A DNA stretch of 64,000 bases from Nitrospira sp. (GTDB lineage Bacteria > Nitrospirota > Nitrospiria > Nitrospirales > Nitrospiraceae), in assembly GCA_031315995.1 (NCBI GenBank), contig JALDRG010000005.1, positions 62,001 through 126,000 on the forward strand, in the 5' to 3' direction. Every line of letters begins with the position of its first letter. The first letter of the stretch is position 1. The notes under the pieces are model-generated. The model worked only from the letters and a program-made list of their open reading frames with translations. It searched no databases and was not told the DNA's origin. Below are positions 26,935 through 36,263 of this stretch, in pieces. A program made the translations under genes and the position numbers.

Positions 26935-27947
26935 GGGGTTTTCCGGAGCAGCTCCACTTGCTGGCCCATGTACCGTATACACTCGTCCAGTCCTTCTCGG
27001 GTGGCTGCCGAAATCGCAAAAAAAGGAATCTTGCGTCGCTGACAGTATTTCTGCAGACGTTCGAGCCGTTTGCTCTCGCCTTTGACGTCGAGTTTTGTAC
27101 CCACTACGGCAAAGGGCCGCTCGGCCAGCGCCTCATCGTAGGCCGTGAGTTCGCAGCGCATAACCTCAAAGCCCGCGACCGGGTCTTCGGTCGCCCATTC
27201 CGAGATGTCGATCACATGGATTAAGAGACTCGTTCGTTCGATGTGACGGAGAAACTGAAAACCGAGTCCCTTGCCTTCGTGCGCCCCGGCGATCAATCCC
27301 GGGATGTCGGCGATGACAAAGGTCTGCTCGGCGTTCCATCGCACGACACCCAGGTTCGGCGTAAGAGTGGTGAAGGGGTAGTCGGCGATTTTCGGGCGAG
27401 CTGCGGACACTGCAGCGATCAAGGTGGACTTTCCTGCGTTCGGATAGCCGACCAATCCGACATCGGCGAGGAGTTTGAGATCAAGTCGGAGTAGGCGTTC
27501 CTCGCCGGGAGTGCCTGGCTCAAATTGAGTCGGAACGCGGTTGGTCGATGTGGCGAATTGCGTGTTGCCCCGGCCTCCCAATCCGCCCTTGGCGATGATG
27601 CAGCGTTCACCATCCATCGTGAGATCAGCGAGGAGTTCCTGGGTGTTGTCGTCGAATACCATGGTGCCGACGGGGACGGGAATGCGCACATCGGCGCCAC
27701 GGCGTCCATGGCAGTTGCTGCCGCCCCCGGTCTCACCCTTTTCGGCCTCGTAATGTTTCTGGTACCGAAGGTCCAAGAGCGTGCTGAGGCGAGTGGTGGC
27801 TTCGACCACGACGCTGCCGCCGTTGCCACCGTCTCCGCCATCAGGGCCGCCTCGTGGGACGAACTTTTCCCGTCGAAAGCTGCAGGCGCCGTTGCCGCCG
27901 TGGCCGGCCTTCACGAGGATTTGGACCTGATCGACAAATGTAGACAT
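26916..27947 (-). CDS. obgE: Obg-family GTPase
   Basis: A 343-residue essential GTPase that acts in late assembly of the 50S ribosomal subunit. The glycine-rich Obg fold covers residues 1-158 (GGPDGGDGGNGGSVV). The GTPase domain has G1 GYPNAGKS (167-174), the TTLTPNLG switch I, DIPGLI for G3, and TKLD for G4 in place of the usual NKxD. The C-terminal OCT domain seen in some Obg proteins is absent. It lies after rplU and rpmA, as is usual, and its end overlaps proB. Confidence 0.96.
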   Translation of the reverse strand: MSTFVDQVQILVKAGHGGNGACSFRREKFVPRGGPDGGDGGNGGSVVVEATTRLSTLLDLRYQKHYEAEKGETGGGSNCHGRRGADVRIPVPVGTMVFDDNTQELLADLTMDGERCIIAKGGLGGRGNTQFATSTNRVPTQFEPGTPGEERLLRLDLKLLADVGLVGYPNAGKSTLIAAVSAARPKIADYPFTTLTPNLGVVRWNAEQTFVIADIPGLIAGAHEGKGLGFQFLRHIERTSLLIHVIDISEWATEDPVAGFEVMRCELTAYDEALAERPFAVVGTKLDVKGESKRLERLQKYCQRRKIPFFAISAATREGLDECIRYMGQQVELLRKTPCETNS

Positions 27948-28076
27948 CGCAGCGATCTCCCAAGTCGGCGTGGTTACTCAGAAATTGCAGTATAGCGTAT
28001 TCGCCGACTCATGGGGGCCGCTGGATGAACGAAGGGCACCCGTTCCGTAGGAACAAGGGTAGTGACTGAGGAGAGA

Positions 28077-28340
28077 TCAGGCCTTCGCTGTGACGGGATA
28101 GACGCTGACCTTCTGTCGGCCGCGGCCGCCTTCGAACTTCACGACTCCGGCCACATAGGCATAGAGGGTATGATCCCGGCCCAGGCCGACGTTGAAGCCA
28201 GGGAAAAACTTCGTGCCCCGCTGGCGCACGATGATGGAGCCTGCCTTGATCGTCTCTCCGCCGTAAGCTTTGACGCCGAGGTATTGTGGGTTACTGTCAC
28301 GGCCGTTCCTTGTCGAACCGCCACCTTTGTTTGTTGCCAT
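28077..28340 (-). CDS. rpmA: 50S ribosomal protein L27
   Basis: An 87-residue protein of the large subunit, near the peptidyl-transferase centre. The start [17 protein letters not shown] and the segment [20 protein letters not shown] are diagnostic. There is no N-terminal cleavable extension like that in Firmicutes. It follows rplU by 21 bp and is followed by obgE, the standard rplU-rpmA-obgE operon. Confidence 0.97.
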   Translation of the reverse strand: MATNKGGGSTRNGRDSNPQYLGVKAYGGETIKAGSIIVRQRGTKFFPGFNVGLGRDHTLYAYVAGVVKFEGGRGRQKVSVYPVTAKA

Positions 28341-28361
28341 GGCAAACTCCCCTTCGAGTCG

Positions 28362-28676
28362 TTACTTCGTTTCGATTCCGGTGACCCGGAGCTGCGTAAA
28401 GCCCTGTCGGTGACCCCTGGTTCGGCGATAATTCTTTCGACGTTGCTTCTTGAAGACCGTAATAGATCTGGTGCGTCCCTGGCGAATGATTTCCGCTGTG
28501 ACCGTCGCACCGGCTACCACCGGCTGGCCGACGACAAGTCCACCGTCGCCGTGCAGCAACTTCACCTTGTCGATGTGCACGGAATGCCCGACATCACCCG
28601 GGAGAGACTCCACCTGGAGTACAGTTCCCGTTTCCACTCGATACTGTTTTCCGCCTGTCTCGATAATAGCGTACAT
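28362..28676 (-). CDS. rplU: 50S ribosomal protein L21
   Basis: A 104-residue protein from ATG at 28676, starting MYAIIETGGKQYRVE and including KKQRRKNYRRTRGHRQ, the conserved 23S rRNA-binding tail. The frame is open to 28859, but the extra 61 residues are read from the leader and promoter region. AGGAG lies 7-11 nt upstream of 28676 on the minus strand. It is the first gene of rplU-rpmA-obgE and diverges from ilvE. Confidence 0.97.
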   Translation of the reverse strand: MYAIIETGGKQYRVETGTVLQVESLPGDVGHSVHIDKVKLLHGDGGLVVGQPVVAGATVTAEIIRQGRTRSITVFKKQRRKNYRRTRGHRQGFTQLRVTGIETK

Positions 28677-28713
28677 GTGCGTCTTTCTCCTCGTCAGCCG
28701 AACGTGGGTGTTT

Positions 28714-28738
28714 ATCATAGCGGCGGAGAGGGTGTCAA
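28714..28738 (-). promoter_or_regulatory. Candidate promoter of rplU
   Basis: On the minus strand TTGACA (28738-28733) precedes TATGAT (28719-28714). Both boxes are very good, but the spacing of 13 bp is shorter than the 16-18 bp optimum. A 17-bp register gives ATAAAC instead. One of the two probably belongs to the ribosomal operon promoter. Confidence 0.4.
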
Positions 28739-28848
28739 GAATAAGTGTGGTTGCGAAGAGGTCCGGCGGGACGAAGGTGCTGGAGAAGGAACGAGACTGG
28801 TGAGCTTCTCCGATCATGCTGCAACGTCGAATGCGCGCGGCTGTTGTC

Positions 28849-28878
28849 TTGACGGTCATCGCGAGGCGCTGCTATTAT
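28849..28878 (+). promoter_or_regulatory. Sigma-70 promoter predicting a leaderless ilvE transcript
   Basis: TTGACG (28849-28854), an 18-bp spacer and TATTAT (28873-28878) match the consensus at 5 of 6 positions each. The usual start point, 7-8 nt after the -10 box, falls at 28885-28886, the first base of the ilvE ATG. No Shine-Dalgarno sequence lies before that ATG. Confidence 0.65.
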
Positions 28879-28885
28879 CCCGCGC

Positions 28886-29800
28886 ATGTTACAACCCAGT
28901 GAAAAAATATGGATGGATGGCACATTCGTCGCTTGGGCGGATGCTCAGGTCCATGTGCTGACGCACTCGCTCCACTATGGATTGGCAGCATTCGAGGGTA
29001 TACGCTGCTACAAGGGAAAGAGTGGGTCGGCTATTTTTAGGCTTCCCGAACATGTGGACCGCCTCTTTGAGTCCGCGCATATCGGATTGATCGAGATGCC
29101 CTTCGATCGGAAGCAGATAACCGACGCGATTGTCGAGACAGTCCGAGTCAATCGACTGGAGGCGTGTTACATTCGTCCGCTGGTATACATCGGATACGGC
29201 GCCATGGGGCTCTACCCGGCTGAGAATCCGATCAAGGTGAGTATCGCGGCGTGGAAATGGGGAACCTATCTGGGCGATGAGGCTTTGTCCAAGGGGATTC
29301 GCGCCAGAGTATCGTCCTTTACGCGTCACCATGTGAATGTCTCCATGACGCGAGGGAAAATTTCAGGCTATTACGTGAATTCGATTCTCGCTAAACGCGA
29401 AGTGAAGGCTGACGGCTACGACGAGGCCATTATGCTTGATCCTGAAGGCTACGTGGCTGAAGGTACGGGAGAAAATGTATTCATCGTGCGACGCGGTGTC
29501 TTGAAGACGACCCCCTTGACCTCGATTCTGGAGGGCATTACACGCAACTCGATCATGCAGTTGGCGAAGGAACGGAATCTTCCTGTGGTCGAAGAGCGAT
29601 TCACGCGTGATGAAATGTACGTGGCTGAGGAAGTATTTGTGACTGGAACGGCGGCGGAACTCACGCCGGTGACTGAAATCGATCAACGGCGTATCGGTAC
29701 CGGAAAGCCGGGCCCGGTCACTCAGGCCTTACAAAAGGCGTTCTTTGACGTGGTGGGTGGAACTGATTCCGCTCACCGGCAATGGCTCACTCCCGTTTAG
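28886..29800 (+). CDS. ilvE: Branched-chain amino acid aminotransferase
   Basis: A 304-residue fold-type IV PLP enzyme that makes valine, leucine and isoleucine from their keto acids. Visible are HSLHYGLAAFEGIR (28-40), the catalytic Lys158 in RGKISGYYVNS, EAIMLDPEGYVAEGTGENVF, and EVFVTGTAAELTPV near the C-terminus. The length matches class I bacterial IlvE. ATG at 28886 starts the family-like sequence (MLQPSEKIWMDG), and the promoter appears to place the transcript start on it. Confidence 0.95.
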   Translation: MLQPSEKIWMDGTFVAWADAQVHVLTHSLHYGLAAFEGIRCYKGKSGSAIFRLPEHVDRLFESAHIGLIEMPFDRKQITDAIVETVRVNRLEACYIRPLVYIGYGAMGLYPAENPIKVSIAAWKWGTYLGDEALSKGIRARVSSFTRHHVNVSMTRGKISGYYVNSILAKREVKADGYDEAIMLDPEGYVAEGTGENVFIVRRGVLKTTPLTSILEGITRNSIMQLAKERNLPVVEERFTRDEMYVAEEVFVTGTAAELTPVTEIDQRRIGTGKPGPVTQALQKAFFDVVGGTDSAHRQWLTPV

Positions 29801-29936
29801 GCCCTTCTTTCCTCTCGCTCGCACCCAGATTATCTCGGTACCACTCGAACCCTCGACAGGGCGCGGCTAAGCCACACTCCGATTTGGATTGGATCCGACT
29901 CTCCCTGCAATAGGCTAGAAATATGAACCGAGGAAA

Positions 29937-30293
29937 CTAGTGGGAACCCTCGCCGGCAGAATGAGATTCTGCGGCAGGTGGTGTCGTCGGTTGAGCCGGA
30001 GTTGATGAGGTCGGCGTGGTTGCAGCGGGTGTCTTGTTCAAGTCGATTACCGTGGAAGCGAAGTTTCGTTCTTTCGCGAGGATGGCCAACGTCAAGGAGG
30101 TGAACATGAACACGAATGCCGTAATGACGGTGAACTTGCTCAGAAAATTGGCGGGACCTCGGCTACCGAACACGGTCTGGCTGGAGCCACCGAACGCCGC
30201 ACCAATCTCAGCCCCTTTACCCGACTGGAGCAGAATCGCTCCAATCATGAGCAAACAAACGATGACGTGAACGATGACGAGTAAGGTGTACAT
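29937..30293 (-). CDS. secG: Preprotein translocase subunit SecG
   Basis: A 118-residue protein with two membrane helices (about 3-22 and 52-72) joined by the conserved LLQSGKGAEIGAAFGGSSQTVFGSRG loop region. It assists SecYE in protein export. The 40-residue tail is rich in Pro, Thr and Ala and is longer than usual. It follows tpiA by 9 bp and closes the gap-pgk-tpiA-secG operon, a common arrangement. Confidence 0.95.
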   Translation of the reverse strand: MYTLLVIVHVIVCLLMIGAILLQSGKGAEIGAAFGGSSQTVFGSRGPANFLSKFTVITAFVFMFTSLTLAILAKERNFASTVIDLNKTPAATTPTSSTPAQPTTPPAAESHSAGEGSH

Positions 30294-30302
30294 GATTGAA
30301 TG

Positions 30303-31082
30303 TTAGGCCGTGGTGGGATGTGACCCGATAGCGACCTGGATGAGTGTAGCAAAAGAGATCGGGTCTAAACAAGCCCCACCCACGAGTGCGCCGTCGATTT
30401 CTTCGGACACCAAAAAGTCGGCAATGTTTTTCTGCGTCACGCTGCCTCCATACAAAATGCGAACCCGACGGCCTGTATCTGAACCACCCAGTTCGGTGAT
30501 GGTGTGGCGGATCATGCGATGGACCGGCACGGCCTGCTCCGTCGACGCGGCCCGTCCGGTTCCAATAGCCCACACAGGCTCGTAGGCGATCGTGACCGCT
30601 GCCAGCGCCGGCGTATCGATTCCCGCAAGCCCAGCGCGAAGTTGTCGTTGGATGACGACGTCGGTCTGTCCGGAATCGCGCTCCTGGAGTGTTTCTCCCA
30701 CACAGAGAATCGGTTGCAGGCCGTGCCGGAGCGCTGCCAGAACTTTCTTATGGGTCCATGCATCTTGGTCTCCGAACTGCTGTCGCCGCTCCGAATGACC
30801 GACGAGGACAAACTGACAGCCGAGGTCTTTCAGCATCGCGCCGGAAATTTCACCGGTAAACGCCCCTTTGTCTTCCCAGTAGAGATTTTGGGCGCCAAGG
30901 AGAAAGGTGGAGGCAGGACCGAGTGTCTCGCGCACTGCATGCAGTGCGGTGAATGGCGGCGTGAGGCCGACGTGGATGCCGGTGCAGTCCGTGACCTGCC
31001 TGGTGAGTTCTCGTACGAACGCCACGGCCTCAGAGGCGGTTTTGTTCATTTTCCAGTTGCCGACAATGAAGCGAGTTCTCAC
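30303..31082 (-). CDS. tpiA: Triosephosphate isomerase
   Basis: A 259-residue TIM-barrel enzyme interconverting dihydroxyacetone phosphate and glyceraldehyde 3-phosphate. It shows the N-terminal NWKMNK with catalytic Lys11, VLVGHSERR with the catalytic His, AYEPVWAIGTG with the catalytic Glu, and the phosphate-binding LYGGSV and GALVGGA loops. It is the third gene of the gap-pgk-tpiA-secG operon, 38 bp after pgk. Confidence 0.97.
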   Translation of the reverse strand: MRTRFIVGNWKMNKTASEAVAFVRELTRQVTDCTGIHVGLTPPFTALHAVRETLGPASTFLLGAQNLYWEDKGAFTGEISGAMLKDLGCQFVLVGHSERRQQFGDQDAWTHKKVLAALRHGLQPILCVGETLQERDSGQTDVVIQRQLRAGLAGIDTPALAAVTIAYEPVWAIGTGRAASTEQAVPVHRMIRHTITELGGSDTGRRVRILYGGSVTQKNIADFLVSEEIDGALVGGACLDPISFATLIQVAIGSHPTTA

Positions 31083-31120
31083 GGACCCTCTTTGCAGGAA
31101 TGAAGCGGCCGACGATGTGG

Positions 31121-32320
31121 CTACGGTGTACGATTGGGAAGGGCGGCGAGTCCAGGGAGTGTCTTTCCCTCGAGTAATTCCAGCGCAGCGCCGCCACCGG
31201 TTGAAATGAACGAGATACTTTCGGATTCTCCTGCCCGATGGATGGCAAGGGCGGTTTCGCCGCCGCCGACAATGGTCAGCGCATAGGCATTGGCGACGGA
31301 ATGGGCCATGGCGAGAGTGCCTCTGGCAAAGGCATCGACTTCAAACATGCCCATGGGACCGTTCCACAGAATGGTTTTGGCATCCTGCACCGCCTCGGAG
31401 AACAGTTTGACGGAGGCGGGGCCGATATCCAGTCCGTACCAACCTTTGGGAATTTCCTGAACCGGCACGATTTTCGTCTCGGCTCCGGGTTCCCGGCTGG
31501 CCGCCACGACGCAGTCCACCGGAAGGTAAAATTTGACTCCGCTGGCAAAGGCGTGGTCTTGCACGCCTTTGGCGAAATCGAGCATGTCGTTTTCGACGAG
31601 TGATTGGCCGATCTCCAGCCCCATGGCTTTCAGGAAGGTAAAGGCCATGCCGCCGCCGATGATGACCTTATCCACTTTCTTGCCGAGATTCTCAATCACG
31701 CCGATCTTGCCGGACACTTTGGCTCCGCCGAGAATGGCTACAAACGGCCGGACAGGGTTTTCAACGGCCCCTTCAAGATATTCGATTTCCTTTTTGAGCA
31801 GGTAGCCGGCAGCTGCTTCAGGAATATATTTCGTAATGCCGACGGTGGAGGCATGGGCTCGGTGAGCTGCGCCGAAGGCGTCATTGATGTAGACATCGGC
31901 GAGGGAGGCCAGGGCTTTGGAGAACCCGTCATCGTTCTTTTCCTCTCCCGGATGGAAGCGGAGATTTTCCAGCAGCATGACGTCGCCAGGTTGCATCTTG
32001 GCGACAAGCCCTTCGACGGCCGTCCCGATGCAGTCCGGCGCAAAAATCACTTCCTTGCCGAGCAAGCGCTGGAGACGTTTCGCAACGGGAGCTAAGCTGA
32101 ATTTCGGATCGAATTTCCCCTTCGGTCGGCCGAGGTGCGAGCACAGGATGACCTTTGCACCCTCGTCAACGGCCCGATTGATGGTGGGAAGCGTCGATCG
32201 AATTCTGGTGTCGTCGGTAATCTGCAATGAATCGTCGAGCGGGACGTTGTAGTCGGCGCGAATAATGACGCGTTTCCCTCGAAGCTGAACATCCTCGATG
32301 ATTCGTTTGCGAATATTCAT
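31121..32320 (-). CDS. pgk: Phosphoglycerate kinase
   Basis: A 399-residue enzyme that transfers phosphate between 1,3-bisphosphoglycerate and ADP. The substrate site RADYNVPLD is near residues 20-28. Other signatures are SHLGRPKG, LLENLRFHPGEEKND, the hinge ILGGAKVSGKI, and the nucleotide-binding IVGGGETA followed by ISTGGGAALELLEGK. In an autotroph it would also work in the gluconeogenic direction. It lies between gap and tpiA. Confidence 0.97.
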   Translation of the reverse strand: MNIRKRIIEDVQLRGKRVIIRADYNVPLDDSLQITDDTRIRSTLPTINRAVDEGAKVILCSHLGRPKGKFDPKFSLAPVAKRLQRLLGKEVIFAPDCIGTAVEGLVAKMQPGDVMLLENLRFHPGEEKNDDGFSKALASLADVYINDAFGAAHRAHASTVGITKYIPEAAAGYLLKKEIEYLEGAVENPVRPFVAILGGAKVSGKIGVIENLGKKVDKVIIGGGMAFTFLKAMGLEIGQSLVENDMLDFAKGVQDHAFASGVKFYLPVDCVVAASREPGAETKIVPVQEIPKGWYGLDIGPASVKLFSEAVQDAKTILWNGPMGMFEVDAFARGTLAMAHSVANAYALTIVGGGETALAIHRAGESESISFISTGGGAALELLEGKTLPGLAALPNRTP

Positions 32321-32417
32321 GGCAGACCTTCACTCCTTCTCTGGTCTGTCCCGCACCGGCCGGTTGCAGGGCCGACTCGTGATGCCCGTGAGAAACGCAC
32401 GTTGTGGAGAAACCGGT

Positions 32418-33437
<1,020 letters not shown>

Positions 33438-33476
33438 TCAAGAATTAAACGGGTTGAATTGAGTCGGTCTGGGGCG

Positions 33477-33505
33477 ATAGTACTGACCGACTTTCCGTGT
33501 GTCAA
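33477..33505 (-). promoter_or_regulatory. Strong sigma-70 promoter of gap-pgk-tpiA-secG
   Basis: On the minus strand TTGACA (33505-33500), a 17-bp spacer and TACTAT (33482-33477) match consensus at 6 of 6 and 5 of 6 positions. The leader would be about 45 nt. Confidence 0.75.
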
Positions 33506-33642
33506 GCATACAAAAAACGGGAATTGGTATGGCTGTTGGATACCGGCCAGTCGTCAATCCCGTGATCTTGGATTGCCTTGCCCCGGCTCGGGTGGTCGGG
33601 TAGAGTCTGCTTTTTTGAACATGAAACGATCGTTGAGGCGTG

Positions 33643-36075
33643 ATGCGATCTGACTCGCTACAGTCCGAGGCGTGCAATGTGCTGGAGTGGGCCAAGTTGT
33701 TGGACCTGTTGGCGTCCTACGCCCAGTCTGCGCTTGGGGCGGAGCGCTGTCGATCGCTGTTACTGGAGGACCATCTGTCGCAGGCTCAGAGACGCCAACA
33801 GGAAACATCCGACATGATGCGCTTGCAGTCCGGGGTCGATTCCTTTCCAGCGCTTCGATTCCCCAACGTGGTGGAGTGGTTGAGGCGAGTAGCCAAAGGG
33901 GCCTGTCTTGAGCTGCACGAGTTGCGGGATATCGCACTGGTGTTGGATGTGATCGACGACGTACAGCGGTATCTCCTGCGTCATCAGGCTGATGCACCGA
34001 CGGTGAGCGCCATGGCGGCGGAGCTTGGATCGCCGGATGAGTATCGGCGGCTGACCATGACCTTGAAGGCCGCCATCGATCCCGACGGGTCGATGCGGGA
34101 GTCGGCCAGCCCCGAATTGCACAGGCTGATGCAGCGCGCCAATGACCTCAAGCAGCAAATGCGGCATCGCCTCGACCAGCTTCTGCACTCGCGCCGGTAC
34201 GAAGAGGTGCTGCAGGAACAGTATTTTGCGCAACGGGAAGGGCGTTACGTAGTCCCGATCAAAGCGGAGATGCAGGGACGGATTCCCGGTATCGTGCACG
34301 ACGTATCGTCGAGTGGGGCGACTGTGTTCCTGGAGCCTCGCGAGCTCGTGGACCTCAATAACGCCATCAAAGTGGTGGATTTGGATGTCGAGCGTGAGGT
34401 GCGGCGGATCTTGCGAGAACTGTCGGCCATGGTGGCGCCTCATGAACCGGCACTTGCCCGGAGTGTCTCGCTGCTCGGTGAACTGGATGCCATCTCGGCG
34501 AAGGCCGGGTTGAGCCAGCGGTTGCAGGCCGTTCCGCCGCTGCTCAATGATCAGGGGCGCATTCTGCTCAACCGTGCCCGCCATCCGTTTCTGGTTCTGA
34601 CCAAAGATCAGGTGGTCTCGAATGACCTGGTGTTCGACGAAACGGTGCGGATCCTCATCATTTCCGGGCCCAATACCGGCGGAAAAACCGTCACCTTGAA
34701 GCTGCTGGGGTTGTTTGCCTTGATGGTGCGCTGTGGCCTCCATCTCCCCTGTGCTCCCGAGTCAGAAATGGCCATCTTTCCGTCGGTCTATGCCGATATC
34801 GGCGATGCGCAGGATCTGGCGCGGGACCTGTCGAGTTTTTCGGCGCATATCACGCAGATGGTGCAATTGCTGAAGGAGGTGTCCGAGGGAACGGACGCAG
34901 GCGACGCGTCCGCGCCCATGCATCCCGGGCGAGCATTAGTGTTGTTGGACGAGCCGGTCACGTCTACAGATCCGGCCGAGGGCGCGGCGTTAGCGAGCGC
35001 GTTGCTGTGCCGGCTGGCGAAAGCAGGCGTGAAGGTGGTGGCCACCACGCACTACAGCCTCTTGAAGGGCTTGGCGCAAGAGACGCCGGGCTTTGCCAAT
35101 GCGAGCGTGGAGTTCAATCTCGAAACCCTTTCCCCCACCTATCGTCTGATTCTCGGACAGCCAGGAGGGTCGGCGGCTATCGAAATTGCCGGGCGTCTCG
35201 GGATGGATCAGTCGCTGCTGCAAGATGCCCGCGCTCGGCTGCAAGGAGACAACCGGTTGCTGGAGACCCTGCTGAATGACTTGCAGGACAAGCAGCGGCG
35301 CATGAGCGAAGACCTTGCTGCCGCGACACTCGCCAAACAAACCGCTCAACAGGCCGCGCGAGAGGCCCAGGAGCTGCTCACCTTCTTGCAGGAATCAGAA
35401 CGGGACGAGCGCCTGGGCTTCAAACGAAAGCTTTCTCAGGAATTTCAGCGTGCCAGGGCGGCGGTCCAAGCGACGCTCGACGATCTGAAGCGTGATCAAA
35501 AGGTGCTCAAGGCCAAAGAAACCAAAGTCCGACTCGTCGAATTGGAGCAGGAAGTCAGGCGCGGGGTCGAGGAACAGCAGGCGGCGATTCCGGTGGATCA
35601 GTTGTCGATCGGCGATGCGGTGGAGGTCGTCGGGTTGGGTATGACGGGCACCCTGCTTGAAAGTCCGCAAGGGAAAAAACGAGTGCGCCTGAAAGTCGGA
35701 GAAGGCGAAATCCTGGCCAATGTGGCGAGTTTGGTGGGGCACGGAGGGACTCAGCAGCCAAGTCGGCAGGAGTCCCGTAAGACAACGGCAGCGTCGTCCA
35801 GGCGGACCAACCAGACGTTGGCACCCGACGATATTCAAGAGAGCTTGGATGTGCGCGGCCAAGCAGCGGACGATGCGTTGGACATCGTAGTGGCCGGGCT
35901 CGATCGTGCCATCCTCGGCGGGAGTCCGTTCGTGCGCATCATTCACGGGCATGGGACCGGACGACTGCGGGCTGTCTTGCGGGACTATTTGAAGGCGTCT
36001 CCCTATGTCGTGGCATTTCGACCCGGTGATCGCGCGGAAGGGGGCGATGGAGTTACGATTGTGGAACTACGATGA
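33643..36075 (+). CDS. mutS2: MutS2-family endonuclease
   Basis: An 810-residue homodimeric ATPase related to MutS but without the mismatch-reading domain. MutS2 proteins suppress recombination or rescue collided ribosomes. It has the MutS core and clamp (about 1-310), Walker A GPNTGGKT (342-349), and a Walker B region reading LLDEPVTSTDP where most family members have DELGxGTDP. A long coiled coil (about 530-640) follows. The C-terminal Smr nuclease domain has LDVRGQAADDAL and IHGHGTGRLR. ATG at 33643 is preferred; GTG at 33640 is also possible. It is divergent from gap. Confidence 0.93.
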   Translation: MRSDSLQSEACNVLEWAKLLDLLASYAQSALGAERCRSLLLEDHLSQAQRRQQETSDMMRLQSGVDSFPALRFPNVVEWLRRVAKGACLELHELRDIALVLDVIDDVQRYLLRHQADAPTVSAMAAELGSPDEYRRLTMTLKAAIDPDGSMRESASPELHRLMQRANDLKQQMRHRLDQLLHSRRYEEVLQEQYFAQREGRYVVPIKAEMQGRIPGIVHDVSSSGATVFLEPRELVDLNNAIKVVDLDVEREVRRILRELSAMVAPHEPALARSVSLLGELDAISAKAGLSQRLQAVPPLLNDQGRILLNRARHPFLVLTKDQVVSNDLVFDETVRILIISGPNTGGKTVTLKLLGLFALMVRCGLHLPCAPESEMAIFPSVYADIGDAQDLARDLSSFSAHITQMVQLLKEVSEGTDAGDASAPMHPGRALVLLDEPVTSTDPAEGAALASALLCRLAKAGVKVVATTHYSLLKGLAQETPGFANASVEFNLETLSPTYRLILGQPGGSAAIEIAGRLGMDQSLLQDARARLQGDNRLLETLLNDLQDKQRRMSEDLAAATLAKQTAQQAAREAQELLTFLQESERDERLGFKRKLSQEFQRARAAVQATLDDLKRDQKVLKAKETKVRLVELEQEVRRGVEEQQAAIPVDQLSIGDAVEVVGLGMTGTLLESPQGKKRVRLKVGEGEILANVASLVGHGGTQQPSRQESRKTTAASSRRTNQTLAPDDIQESLDVRGQAADDALDIVVAGLDRAILGGSPFVRIIHGHGTGRLRAVLRDYLKASPYVVAFRPGDRAEGGDGVTIVELR

Positions 36076-36263
36076 GGCGGTGATCTCGGACCCCAGCCGC
36101 GAGGTCGTCCTATTTGTGCCGTCGTGCGTTGAACGTAATCTGCCCGGGCCACAAGTTTCCGGTGATCTGCTCAAACACCTCTCTGCCGCCCCCTTTCCCT
36201 CTTCTTCATTCTCACGTACCATAGTCGAATGGGCAGCGCGCCGCTGGTCTTGCACTCGTCCTC

